Below are positions 53,624-64,000 of a stretch of 64,000 nucleotides of DNA, one piece after another. The position numbers and the translations under genes were made by a program. The stretch lies in NCBI GenBank assembly GCA_047967505.1, contig CM106540.1, one strand, 5' to 3'. How positions within the stretch are numbered: position 1 is the first letter of the stretch; every line of letters begins with the position of its first letter. This DNA comes from Dipteris shenzhenensis. Taxonomy: Eukaryota; Polypodiophyta; Polypodiopsida; Gleicheniales. The notes beneath the pieces were generated by a model. That model made no database searches. It was not told the DNA's origin and worked only from the letters and a program-made list of their open reading frames with translations.

Positions 53624-55490
53624 ATGTTGCTAAAGTGAAAAATGTTAGTTATTTGTCTTTACCCTTTTTCTTTCAAAGATTAACCTAGCTCTTTCTTATC
53701 TGTATTTGAACACAGAGAGAAGAAGAAGAAGAGAATAATTTTTTAACTTTAGGACACAAGGGGGGGGGAGAGAGAGAGAGAGAAAATGAGAAAAACATAG
53801 TTTCATTTTTATAAGCCTTTTGATGAAAAGCTATCTTGAAAAAGCTTAATTTTGACGGAAAGGAAAAAGCCCAAAATTCCAAAGGAAAGCAAACCACCAA
53901 CCTTGTCATACAATGTGTGTAAGCCAAAAGATAAGGGAAGAATTTTGTGAGATGGAGACTTGATTGGAGAAGACTGATGAACATGGGACCCAATCAGGCT
54001 TCCGTTTGATTGAGAAAAATGACAAGATGGTTAGAAAAAATGTAGCTCCTTGTTTGCCCTTGCCGACCATATAGGTCTACTAAGAAGTAGCATCTTTTTG
54101 CGTGGTACAAGACCACCCTTAGGGAGCCTTAGGGCATAACCCCAGCAATTCTCTATGCTAAGGCAAGGTTGAGAAGGGAAACGTAGACAAAATCAATGAT
54201 CCCCCTTTGAAAGTGTTTGTAATTAGAGTTGCCTCTCCCCTCCCACAAATGCCAATACTAGAGAACTATCCTTAAAGCAAGGTCCCCTTGAGTGCTCCCA
54301 TGGCATCGATGCACATATAAGTCATTGTTTCACTCATCTTAAAACATGCCATGGTTCTTTGAGGAGATTGTGCGTTTTATGTGGACACCCTGGCCTTCCA
54401 TGAGGCTTCATAGGCATGGCGTGGGTCGAATGAGCCACATGATAAGTTTGGAATATCTTTTACACATGCACAAGGCTAAGCATGTAGGGTTGGGTAAGAT
54501 GATTGTGGATTCTCTAGCTTGTTATGTGTGGTTGGCTAGCTTCAATAACTTTCTTTAACAAGCAAAAGAAGAAATATGTTTTCACCTAGCACAAACTTGT
54601 CATCATGACCACCCAATCTCACATGAACGGCACTCCTCCACGAGGACCCCTATGTGAGGACGAAGTTTTGCATCATATGCATGATAGTGGGTAGACCTAG
54701 CACTTTAGGCCATTGTAAGTCCAAGGGAGCTCAAAAGTTTGATTAAGATTGCATGTATGGCATAAAGTCTTATCGATATTGAAGGGCATCCTAACAACAT
54801 AAAATGGCACTTGCTTATTAAGGATTGCTTAAGCCAAAAGTAGATAGGCCAACATGCGAATGAATCTTCTCTTTGAAAACCTTGAACATACGCAGTTTCA
54901 AACAAGGAAGGGATGGACCATTTTAGCACATTTGTCTAAGATGAATGGCTATGTTGCTTATGTGCTAGTTGTCATCATGTGCATCAGCATACCATGGGCA
55001 CCGCCGAAGGATAAGGGGCTAGGGACTGGCAAGATCACCCGCCCACATCCAATGTGCCATGGGCGGGCATGGGCAGTCACCCCTCCTCGAGCAGACTACG
55101 CCCAGGCCACGTGGGCACGCTGGTTGCGATTGCTTAGTTGGACTCTGGCTAGGTCAAGGATGCGTCCTAAGGTTTAGCAAACGACTTAAACCCTTGCTCA
55201 CTCCAAATTTATTTTCGTTTGTCGCATGTTCTCTATTTCTTGCGCCGGTGGTTAAAAAAATTTCAATAACGAGCCACTTTAGTCTGTACAAGTCGTGGAA
55301 GGTCGACGAAGGCCTTAGACGTGCGCCATTTACTTTCTCTCTCTCTCTGTCTCTCTATCTCTCGTGAAAAGGCTTGTCGTACGGCGGGTATGATAGAAGT
55401 ATACTTTAGAATGGAAGTTTAGTACGTTTGTGTTCCTTTTTCGCTCAGGTCCCCTGTTTGCCCGGAGGTTTGCCCTAGTCAGCTGTGGAA
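53624..55490. other. region upstream of the ligase exon, no gene seen
   Basis: A G run plus GA run at 53761-53782. From about 55180 CG dinucleotides become more frequent, and a CT-rich tract lies at 55335-55363, about 130 bp upstream of the start codon, as in many plant 5' leaders. No clear TATA box. Confidence 0.4.
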
Positions 55491-55640
55491 ATGCCGGGGG
55501 CTGACGATAAGACAGAGAAGGAGTTAAAGGAGAGGGCAGCCGCAGAGTTGTTCGTGAAAATCGGCTTGGACGAACGTACCGCCAAAAGCGCAGTTGCTAA
55601 TTCAAAAGTCACTTCAAACCTTTATAACGTGATCCACGAG
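55491..55640 (+). CDS. glutamine-tRNA ligase (cytosolic), first coding exon
   Basis: Fifty codons from ATG 55491 (MPGADDKTEK...) to a donor GAG|GTTGAC at 55640/55641. The segment LFVKIGLDERTAKSA followed by KVTSNLYNVIHE is the start of the N-terminal RNA-binding domain of eukaryotic GlnRS, whose plant and animal members have L-F-x-x-I-G-L-D-E-x-T-A and K-V-T-x-N-L-x-x-V-I-H-E at the same distance. The enzyme charges tRNA-Gln with glutamine in the cytosol. After position 50 the family continues with a Gly-Cys-Asp-Arg region that is not found here; the open frame beyond the donor has no similarity and stops at 55802. Later exons may lie beyond the window after a long intron, or this may be a first-exon fragment. 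The reading is undamaged. Confidence 0.85.
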
Positions 55641-58600
55641 GTTGACTTACTTCCTCCATCTTACTATGAATTCTTTGTGAATTTGCTCGTCTTATCGCTA
55701 CGTCAGTGGAGCGTTAGGCAAGCCAGCGATATCAACGCGACCTTATATAGATGGTCAACACTTCTAAACAGTAGTCAGGTCGAAGTCATGATAAATCTTT
55801 GAGCAACTTCGTCTACTCCAGTTAACAAAGGAAGGAGTCCATAATGTAATGTAAGAAATTAAGCATGATGGAAGTCTAAATTAGTGATGGAAGTTGAACA
55901 TCAGATTATAAGTCTAAATTAGAGTTTTCATCCCTGACTCGTTGCAACTTTAATAGCTGCTCCACTTCAATAGTCCTTTGTACATAAAGAACATAGTGTA
56001 GTACTTCCTTCAGAGACGTAGTTACGATAAGGGTCAAGGGCTTTATCCACTCATTATCTAGCCAAAGACAAAAATTATTTTGTTGTACAAATGGCAGATA
56101 GCCTAGCATCAATGGATATACAACACACAGTGCCCCATCTCATCATTTGTAGACGCAGTGGTACTATTCTAACACCTTACTCATACATAGAGAATCCTCA
56201 GTGCTGGTTGCCTCAAATAACTCTCCTAAATGGCAGGCTCCGTAGAAGAGACAACATTGGTAAGGTAGGCCCTACTCAACCCAGACAAGTAGAATTCAGG
56301 TTTCTAGTAGATTGGAAGGAAGGCCAGACAAGTAGAAAGCCTCTTGTGGTAGAAATTTTGCTACAAGACATGCCTCATGTCTCTTTTAAGGGGATGCAAG
56401 GTCGAACCTTTAAAAGGCCAACCATTCTCCTTCTCATCTGATCTGCTGGTGTAAGTTCATCAGTGTTTAGGGAAGGTGATCATGGGTCTTTGATCTAATA
56501 TGCAGTTCAGGAACTTCATGCCTAAGAAGATTTTGTCATATCCGTCAAGCCAGTTGTCTCATAAGGATACAACATACTTATTGGGACAATTAGTCCATAA
56601 AGATGTTGGATTTTGAAGGTCTAAAGCGCCATAATGCCTAATGCCAGAATGGGAATTAGCAGGTTAAGAGCATCTCTAGGCTTTCAAATGGTGACATCAG
56701 TTTCCAAGCAAATAGTAATTAAAGCCACGGGGTAATGGCCAGCTAGTGTATAGTTAAGGTGAAGTGACAATGAATGCAGGGGACAGAAGATATTAGAGGG
56801 ATGAAGTGAGACGAAGCATTGCTTGTATAATGTGAGATGATCGTTTTGGACACTTTAAGATGAAGGATTGTCTGGTTATGCTTTTAGGGTAATCATTTAG
56901 GTTGTCGGGAATGGTGGCAATGTATGCTTTTGATCCTGTCATCAGGAATGAATCTCTTTGTCTTGTATACAAGGTTTATTTATTGTAAACAGTGGATGAA
57001 GTAAGGAACCATTTTCCTCTCATTCAGGGTAATACTTAATTGTTTTAAGTACATGATACCTTTAGAAGGAAAGTATGATGCGTGGCTTAATCGGTATAGG
57101 TCTTAAGGTAATGAGCATCGAGGCATCCCTGTAACAGTGCAGCTTACCAAAATCACATACCTCCCACTCCCTCTGAGCTCGGATTCTCTCGTCATTGTTA
57201 CAATCTTGACCCCTAGTACGGCTAAGTGTTCACAATATTATAGCTTGACTTATCCTGTACTACTATATTATCTGTGATATCATCTGCTGTGCTACCTTTA
57301 AGTTGCTATAGTTCACACACATCTTGATACGTCGCATCTCGTTGAAGTCTGGCGAAGTAATAAAGTTTGCATGAATCCAATGCTGACCCTTTATGCAAAA
57401 GGAAGGATACAATACAAGTTCTCGTGAGCACCTCCTGAGATAATAATAGAAAGCCGAATAACCGCGTGACAAAGAAGGCGATGGAAGCTTGAATTTGAAG
57501 GGTGAGCGGCCTAGAGGACGATTGAAAGGCTAACTGTGTGGCAAAGAAGGGGATGAAAGCTTGCATTTGAAGGGTGAGCGTTATAGAGGACAGTTTTCTA
57601 ACAAAAGTGAAAGGTGAGAGGATGGACTGGAAGGCAGTGCGTGCTGATAAAAAATTCAACCGTGGTTATAGAATTCTGTCCAGAAGGAATCCATTAACCT
57701 CGGGTTTGGAAAGGCATCTGACAAGTCTTCAATCTGTGTGAACGGATCAGGAAAGGAAGCTTTTTCCCACTGACTGCAGAGTGGGCAAAGCTGAGTAGGG
57801 CACCACAAATTACCTAATGATTTTTGTGATCCTGCTGGAGGCTTTTTGAGTGAAGTGGGCTAATAATCCATAGAAATTGGAGGTTGGTTGTTGAGTGAAT
57901 GGAAACCAAACACCTGTTAGGGTCATGAGTGGAAACAAGTCCAGTAATTGCTTCTCAGCCTACAATGACGCATTGCCTCAAAGGTTTTGATCGGATGCCA
58001 TGGAAGTGTGGCAATGGGAGAATGGGAAGGTAGTTAGTGAATCTAAAAAATGGTTAATGTATTTTCACTCCCTATGCACACAGCTATGATTCAATTCAAA
58101 GCTTTTACTGAAATCTGGGAGGGTCATCATGTACATCCTCACCAGTATATCCAATTTTGCTGGAGGTATATGCCAAGTTCACCTATAGTATCATATTACT
58201 TTGGGAACATGGTTTATCATCAAGAGAGGAAGTGTAAAGGTTTCTAGGCATCATGTCATATGACAAACCCAACCCTTCAAAACACTCCTCCATGTTCTAG
58301 CAAGACCTCTCCTCTAATTCCTGAGTCGTTTAGAGTTGAAAGAAGCAGATTAGACAATGGCAACCTTCTGGAGTTATTTCTTACAAATATAGGATCAAAA
58401 GGAAATAAAAAGAAGAAGGTACAGTCTGATAAAGAAGATGATGAGGTGCCCCCCCTACAATTATAGGACCAAAAGGAAAGAAAAAGATGAAAGTACAGCC
58501 TGTTAAAGAAGATGATGAGAAAGAAGAGGAGAAGCTAACGTCTGAGTTGGAAGAGAATTTCTAATTAGAAGTTGAATAAGAATTGTGGAATAGGGCATTC

Positions 58601-58869
58601 AGGGGAATTCTGGAAAGAATGAAGTGTGGTGCACAGTTGTAATAGACAAGGGTTTGAAGAATGGACTGCAGGAAATTGTAATGCACGTGATAAACTTGGT
58701 CATGACACTGATGACTTTGGCACAAGAGAAAACAAGATTCAATCATCAATCAAGTGGGTAGGGAGGAACAGACAAATGTAAGGGTTACTGCAGAAATGAA
58801 AGGCCGTACAGTAGCCAAAGATTATGATAGGGCTATTGCAGAATAAGAGGCCATAGCTTTAAAAGAGAT
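55641..58869. other. possible ligase intron or intergenic DNA
   Basis: No second GlnRS exon was found on reading through this stretch. Short frames only. A tandem pair of about 70 bp lies at 57463-57600. Confidence 0.4.
57463..57600. repeat. tandem duplication of about 70 bp
   Basis: Two copies of gtg-caaagaagg-gatg-aagcttg-atttgaagggtgagcg...tagagga, differing at about ten positions. Confidence 0.85.
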
Positions 58870-58990
58870 AGGTACAGGTATCTAAACAGGAAGATCATGT
58901 GCTAATTCTGCTATGAGGAAGGTCATTTAAGGCTCAAATGCCCAATCTGTAATAGGAATTTGGAGATCTTGAAGGCTGTACTAAATGCAT
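58870..58990 (+). pseudogene. retrotransposon gag zinc-knuckle remnant
   Basis: Around 58895-58940 the plus strand reads C, stop, F, CYEEGHLRLKC, a CX2CX4HX4C knuckle with a stop codon in the first loop. Lys/Glu-rich sequence lies upstream (58400-58560). It may belong with the chromovirus end at 60190, in the same orientation, but the protease to integrase part is not there. Confidence 0.5.
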
Positions 58991-59289
58991 AGAAGTGTCA
59001 TTTTATATGTGAGAAACATTTAAGCAATGTGCCAATGAAACAGAATCAGCTTATTGTCCAACAAAGGATCATGTGGCAGCCAGAGTCTAGGTTTAAATAT
59101 TGATGGATCGAATGCAAATTGCACAGTGAAGGAAAAACAGTGGATCATCCCTCTCAGGTGAGGTGAATCAATTGTAAAGCCGGGGAGACCTATAAAAGCA
59201 TGAATATTTGGATAGCAGGTCAATTGATGGAGTTAGCACCTTATTGCAGACTTTTTTAAGGACATTGAAATTATTGTAGAAGCAAAATG

Positions 59290-59700
59290 ACATGTTTTCA
59301 CGGATCTGCACCGTACGGATCTCCACGCAGCAGCATCCCCTAGCCTGGCCATATCGGCAGCCCCTAGCCTCGCCATTTCGCTCAGCGCAGCCCCTTTTCG
59401 CTGCCCTGCTTGGCCTCGCCATTGCGCTGCCAGCCCACGCAGGGTCTGCCTCGCTTTTTTTTTTTTTCGCTGCCAGGTTCTTTGCCTTTTGCAGCCCCGC
59501 TGGTATTGCAGCCGTGCTCGTTTTCCAGCCTGCAACGTGAGCACAGCATCAGCCAGCCTTTCGGTCGCAAAAAAGCCTGCAAACAGATTTTCGCCATGAC
59601 AGCAGCAGCCTGGTGTGCCAGCCCCTATTGTGATCCAGATTCGGGTACCTGCAGCCTGTTGCGCCATTGATAGCCTGCTCTCCTTGCCAGGTGGAGTCTT
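59290..59700. other. GC-rich island of unknown origin
   Basis: Much richer in G+C and CG than its surroundings, with repeated ccctagcct-gccat and gcagcccc phrases. Overlapping frames are open on both strands because of composition. No known protein is recognised. Confidence 0.45.
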
Positions 59701-60189
59701 TCCATTCTGCTTTTAAGGATTCTCTTGTCATTATCAAATTACAACAAATGAAAGACGCTCCCTTAAAGCATGGAAAAACCTGGTAATTCACCCGGCATTT
59801 CAAGGACACCTCAGGCATCATCTACCACACAATATCATGTTCAGATTGCACAACCAGCCCATTTCGGAGCTTTCGCATCGTGGGTCTTCTGTCACGTGCC
59901 CTCCTAGTGATTTGGACCACATCCTATATCTTCTGCGTGAGGCACCTCAATTACATTACTTCCTCAGCACAGTACAGGTTGTGTTCCACGAGACTCGAAG
60001 ATACCGAGAACTAGATATTCCTCAAGAGTTTGCTGTCCATCTTTGGAGAGAATTTTACCCCTCACCTTCGGCATCTCCAGGGTACTCTCCACCTCCTTCA
60101 GCTCCCAGATATCCTCCTCTACAGGTTGTATCTTCTCCAAGACAGTATTTACACTCCGACTCCTTGAGTTGTACTTCAACATCGAGTGG

Positions 60190-60755
60190 CCCTAGCTGAT
60201 CAACTGGTTCAAGAAATGCAAGACATTCTACTCCAAGCAGGGATCATATGCGAAAAGCGCAAGAGCGGTATCAACGGTCTGCCAACACACATAGACGTCA
60301 CCTAGAATTTAACACTGGTGACATGGTGCTATTACTTGTAGCCCCACATTGCTATAAGGCGGTTAAGTCTGTGTTTCCTAAGTTGCGACCAAGATACTAT
60401 GGACCTTTCCGGATCGTCAAGAAAAATTCACCTTTAAGTTACAAATTGGACTTACTACCATCATGGGGTAAAATCCATCCAACATTTCATGTTTCTTAGC
60501 TAAAGACATACATTCCAGGCGATGAAGCAGTTCCTCCTGCAGGTGATTATGTCCCAGAAATCGAAGACGATTATGTTCTCCTTATTCCTGAGCGTATTCT
60601 GGACCATCGATAGCGAGAGACTCGACATCGACTTATCACGGAATTCCTTGTTCTTTGGCGAGATCTGGACGACTCCGATGCTACTTGGCAATCTGATGAA
60701 GACTTACAGCAGTACCCTGACATTTTACAGCAGTATTTTCAGAATTTACAGTGAT
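60190..60755 (+). pseudogene. chromovirus (Ty3/gypsy) integrase C-terminus with chromodomain, decayed
   Basis: It begins with [14 protein letters not shown] (shifted frame, about 60195), then [16 protein letters not shown] and FNTGDMVLL, the GPF/Y-type module ([29 protein letters not shown]) at 60248-60499. After a stop at 60497-60499 there follows a chromodomain-like segment (LIPERILDHR, TEFLVLWRDLDDSDATW) up to about 60700. Chromoviruses use this domain to steer integration to particular chromatin. Stops at about 60498 and 60612 and the missing upstream pol show that it is a relic. Confidence 0.85.
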
Positions 60756-60798
60756 ATTTTCTACATCAGTTCATTATCTCCACCAGTGTCTTATTTTG

Positions 60799-60810
60799 AG
60801 TGGGAGGGGA
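60799..60810 (+). other. polypurine tract of the chromovirus
   Basis: AGTGGGAGGGGA, immediately before TGTCACG, the start of the 3' LTR. Confidence 0.8.
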
Positions 60811-61275
60811 TGTCACGATCTGTGACGTATTCCTTCCTCTATTTCTAGACTTATGGATGGTTTGATGAATGGACACTTGTGGAAGGGTATGCCCTTTCGA
60901 CGGGACACTTCCTATGAGGCACAACCCTTGCCCTTTCGACGGGACACTTCCTATGAGGCACAACCCTTCACAAGAGACACTCTATTGAAGAGACATTTCT
61001 ATTGTAATGTACTCTCTCATCAAGGATCACACCCTTCACAAGGGGTACACACCTCTTCATGCACATACCCTTTGGAGTAGTGGAGAGATAAGGATGGGTG
61101 AGATAAGATAGAGAAGTGGCAAAAGTGAGTGTAATTGAGTATGCATGTGCTTTCTAAGTTAGGAATGTAATCTTGCATCTTTGTCGGAACCGGTACATAA
61201 GTGTAAGTGGTTCCTTTAGTTTTTTATGTTTTAAATAAGTCATTCTTTCTGTACATGCTTTCTTTCATTCATATG
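60811..61275 (+). repeat. chromovirus 3' LTR (start certain, end not defined)
   Basis: Starts TGTCACGATCTGTGACG, the TGTCA start typical of plant chromovirus LTRs. The end is not fixed because no 5' copy is in the window; the GA run at 61276 may lie inside or beyond it. Confidence 0.6.
60891..60968. repeat. two 39-bp tandem repeats in the chromovirus LTR
   Basis: gccctttcgacgggacactt... occurs twice without a difference that I can see, with a period of 39 bp. Confidence 0.93.
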
Positions 61276-61276
61276 C

Positions 61277-61334
<58 letters not shown>
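61276..61334. repeat. (GA)n microsatellite
   Basis: GA run of about 59 bp with one AA interruption. Confidence 0.95.
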
Positions 61335-61338
<4 letters not shown>

Positions 61339-62060
61339 TTCCCTTTTTTGGGTCAGTTTTGTTTCTTGATTTGTTTGTTTATTTTTTCTTAGTCTTCTTC
61401 TTCCTTTCTTGTTATCTTTCTTAATGGACGTATTTTACTAAGCACTGGGTGTGCCCAAGACACTCCGTGGGCTTTTAGAAACCGAGTATAGTTGCTTATG
61501 CTTGGACACTAAGGACGACATAAGTTGCTTTGCTTGCTGAGTATCTCTACGTTTTGTTTTTAATTTTTTTTGTTACCTCATTTTTCTTCTCTTTTGTTTT
61601 CTCTTTTAATTTCTTCTTAGAATTTTGGTCTTTAGAACAACAACAATTTGAATTTGTACAATTGGATATATTCTAGTTTTGCGAAGGTATATAGACAGTA
61701 AAGGTAATCTTGATGATATCTATATATGAAGTCTCCCATTATATGATTGAGATGACATTGAAATAGAATGACTTGAGTGTCCCCATCTCTCTCATGGAAT
61801 TTCTTGTGTGGTTTGATCCACCGTAGGTAGTACATTGATCATTGTTGCACTAGGCTTAACACGATTCTTCTTACATTCTTATCATGGTATCGAAGCAGCT
61901 TTAGCTAAGCAATGGTTTGTTTTAGAAGTGTTTGGTTATTATGATTTGGTACACTCATCCGCTATAGTGAGAGGTTCTTCATTCCTTTGAAAGATTTCCT
62001 GAGAGAGAGATCTAAGAATTTAATCTGGAATAGCCTACTCTTCACCCAGTCTATTCTGTT
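61335..62060. other. no gene seen
   Basis: T-rich sequence between the chromovirus LTR and the LINE; short frames only. Confidence 0.4.
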
Positions 62061-62082
62061 GAGAGAGAGAGAGAGAGAGAGG
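62061..62082. repeat. (GA)n microsatellite next to LINE copy 2
   Basis: Short GA run followed by an AAAG run (62105-62124). Its position relative to the LINE end matches that of the GA run at 31021-31053 in copy 1. Confidence 0.9.
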
Positions 62083-62140
62083 TCTCCATTGAGAAGGTGT
62101 GTGGAAAGAAAGAAAGAAAGAAAGTTTATCAAAGTCTTCG

Positions 62141-64000
62141 GAAGACCGATGGGTTTATGAGATTGCGAAAAAACCTGAATATAATGAGCTGTGGTAGTGG
62201 AGCTACTAAACGAGCATCCACACCAATGCAAAATGCAATAAAATGCAAAATGGCAGTACTAAGTCCTAAGTACAACATAGTCATATCCCGACTATATATA
62301 TATATATATATATATCAATCTCAGCATCATCGTCGGCATCATCATCATAACCATCATCATCATCATCGTTAGCAACAGGACATCAGGATGGATGAGGCTG
62401 TGGAAGCGGAGGCATGAGGTCAGCAATAGAACGTTGTCGCCCCCTCAAGGGTGTAGTCCTGGTACGTCTCTTGGTCGTAGCTCTGCGTCTAACCAAGGCC
62501 ACTGTGACCCCCGTCGGTCAGGCTCCGACCCTAAACAAGGAGGGGATGTCCCTAAGTGTGATTTGTGAGTCAATCCTCTGTCTGAGCTATCGGGTCACAG
62601 GCTCCGGGTCGCGGTCATGTCGAGGTCTCGCCTCATGGGGGTCTATGTGATCTGGTTGAAAGAACTCTGTGATAGAGCTCTGAGAGGTATCAGTCAAGGG
62701 AGAAGTCTGCTCCTGTCTCCGTGCTCGGGAGTATCCTATCTAGGTGTCTGAGCATCTCATAAATGAAACCAGCCAAACATCGCTGGTCTGGGTAGGAGAG
62801 GACACGAGCCAACATCCCATAACTATCTCTGAAGAGGCAGTACAAATGCCCTCGGATCTCATAGTAAACAGGACACCTGAAGATGAAATGCTCCTCTGTC
62901 TCAATCTCCTGCATGTCACACAGTGTGCATATGCGCCTCTCCCTGGGTAACCGCTCTGCTTGGCCGCTCTCGATACGAAGTCTGTGTGAAGAGACCCGGA
63001 ACTGCCCAAGGGAGATCCTCAGCGAGTGGGGTAGGTTAGTTTGCGTGTATGCTGGTGGATCAATGAACCCCTCCGTTGTGATATGTAAGAAGTGATCTCT
63101 ATAGAAGCTGAGCTTCACTGGAAGATCACTCGGGCCCAACCAAGTACGGAATGTGTGTAGCTGTAGTAGATCCTCACGGATAACCTGGTTGACCTTGTGT
63201 GATAGGAGGGGAGAGAAAGGAGCATCCATGCTGTACTGGAAAGGGGGTACTCTGTCCATGTGGAGCCCTAGTCCTGCAAACCATCTCTCTGCGCGTGCAT
63301 ACCAACACCTCTGATCTCCCCCTGCTGCAAGTGTCATAGAAGAGGACAGTGCTAGCCATGGTATCTTGCTACGCCCGGATGTGAAATCTCCATACTCCCT
63401 GACTCGGTACAGCTAAAATGCTGCATCTAGCTGTAATGGGGGTGATCCAAACTCCGCCCGAATGATTTGGTGAGGGACGGATGGCTTACCACGGATCATC
63501 CATGATAACATGAGCCGCTCCACCTTGGCCCACTCTGTATCCGACAAATCTAGCCCCCAACATGGCCTGCCATACATCCCTACAGGACGGACCAAGGAGT
63601 CAAAAAGCAACCCTTTGGTCCGTGGATCCTGAAAATGAGAGCGGAAGCACTGTCTCTCATGTCTAGCGAATGAAGCATATCCTCTGCTCAGGCGCGCCTG
63701 CATCGCGGGTCTCATGGTGAAGGTGGGTCCGGAAAAGACGACCCCCAGATAAGTGTATGATGAAACTACCTCAAGAGGGGACCCCTCAAAAGTGAAATGC
63801 TCATTGCGCATGATGACTCGGGATGTATTGAAGATCATAACCTTGGTTTTACCCAAGTTGACCTTTACATCATGAGACTCAGAAAAGGACTGTAGTGCGT
63901 CAAGGTGTCTTTGGAGCCCCTCTGCTGAGGACGACAAGAGAGCCACGTCATCTGCATAAAGTAATATCCGGATTAGTGTGCCCGCGAGAGAGCAACCTAC
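62141..64000 (-). pseudogene. LINE copy 2: reverse transcriptase end and C-terminal zinc region, cut by window edge
   Basis: Enters from the right edge with LLYADDVALLSS, the catalytic RT motif (near 63965), continuing in frame through VNLGKTKVMIF, SYTYLGVVFSG, GMYGRPCWGLD and FGSPPLQLDAAF to a TAG at 63413. In copy 1 a longer segment (QVITYMY) stands here, so copy 2 lost about 12 bases and gained a stop. The same frame goes on (GRSKIPWLALSS) into 63337-62690, which has ICTLCDMQEIETEEHFIFRC, a Cys-Cys-His-Cys group of the zinc-binding type found after the RT of many plant LINEs. The 3' UTR has a (TA)n run at 62291-62315 and CAT triplets at 62337-62368. I cannot name the clade. Confidence 0.9.

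Noticed and set aside
53203-53638. Gly/Arg/Glu-rich and Pro/Ser/Leu-rich frames
   Set aside because: They are translations of a poly(C)/(CT)n tract.
57263-57659. Minus-strand frame with a piece like MRRIKMCVNYSNLK, resembling the RT motif around a CVDYRxLN core
   Set aside because: Only a few residues fit, flanking RT motifs are absent and the frame overlaps a tandem repeat.
59838-60199. 120-codon plus-strand frame just before the chromovirus end
   Set aside because: Composition is Ser/Pro-rich and the last part overlaps integrase sequence that reads in another frame, so it is probably a shadow.

Overview
The window is a stretch of plant nuclear DNA that consists mostly of decayed and a few fairly fresh transposable elements, with two recognisable host genes. 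The plant assignment rests on a nuclear gene for the photosystem II subunit PsbX, with a chloroplast transit peptide and a GT-AG intron, and on TNT1-type Copia, chromovirus and other Ty3/gypsy elements and LINEs of plant type. The density of nested elements and the orphan first exon of a glutamine-tRNA ligase suggest a large, repeat-rich genome. A fern or other seed-free plant would fit, but the sequence alone does not settle this.

Layout. 1-3713 (minus): a Copia gag-pol running off the left edge, broken by one stop, one frameshift and an in-frame loss in reverse transcriptase. About 4330-5935 (minus): a heavily decayed hAT-like transposase. 7102-12961 (plus): a structurally complete TNT1-like Copia element with two 172-bp LTRs that differ at two positions, tRNA-iMet primer binding site, polypurine tract and flanking duplication; its single polyprotein frame is cut by an apparent 2-bp loss at about 9856. 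13575-14075 (minus): a fragment of the same family that keeps those two bases. 15089-16017 (plus): psbX in two exons. 16375-18210: a degenerate tandem repeat of unknown nature.

19142-29449 is the most unusual part: a 10.3-kb head-to-tail chain of eight LTRs and seven short internal segments of a non-autonomous LTR retrotransposon lying on the minus strand, with the whole chain bracketed by one 5-bp target duplication (TAAAT). Its internal segments are about 0.47-0.59 kb, carry a tRNA-iMet primer site and a polypurine tract, and encode no gag or pol that I recognise. The chain has a higher-order duplication, two matching truncated units, and one LTR that carries an inverted copy of part of itself.

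31021-32450 and 62061-64000 (minus): two copies of one LINE family, 5' truncated or cut by the window edge. 32529-50691: wrecked Ty3/gypsy copies of one family. One is minus, one plus and head to head with it, and one is a long minus copy (40263-49000) interrupted by a 2.5-kb unidentified insert, with purine-rich LTR-like blocks and a 13-bp minisatellite. 51895-52870: satellite-like repeat. 55491-55640: first coding exon of a cytosolic glutamine-tRNA ligase; no later exon is visible. 58870-61335: zinc-knuckle remnant and the C-terminal end and 3' LTR start of a chromovirus.

The two host genes have no functional link visible here. Apart from psbX and the ligase exon, everything assignable belongs to mobile DNA.
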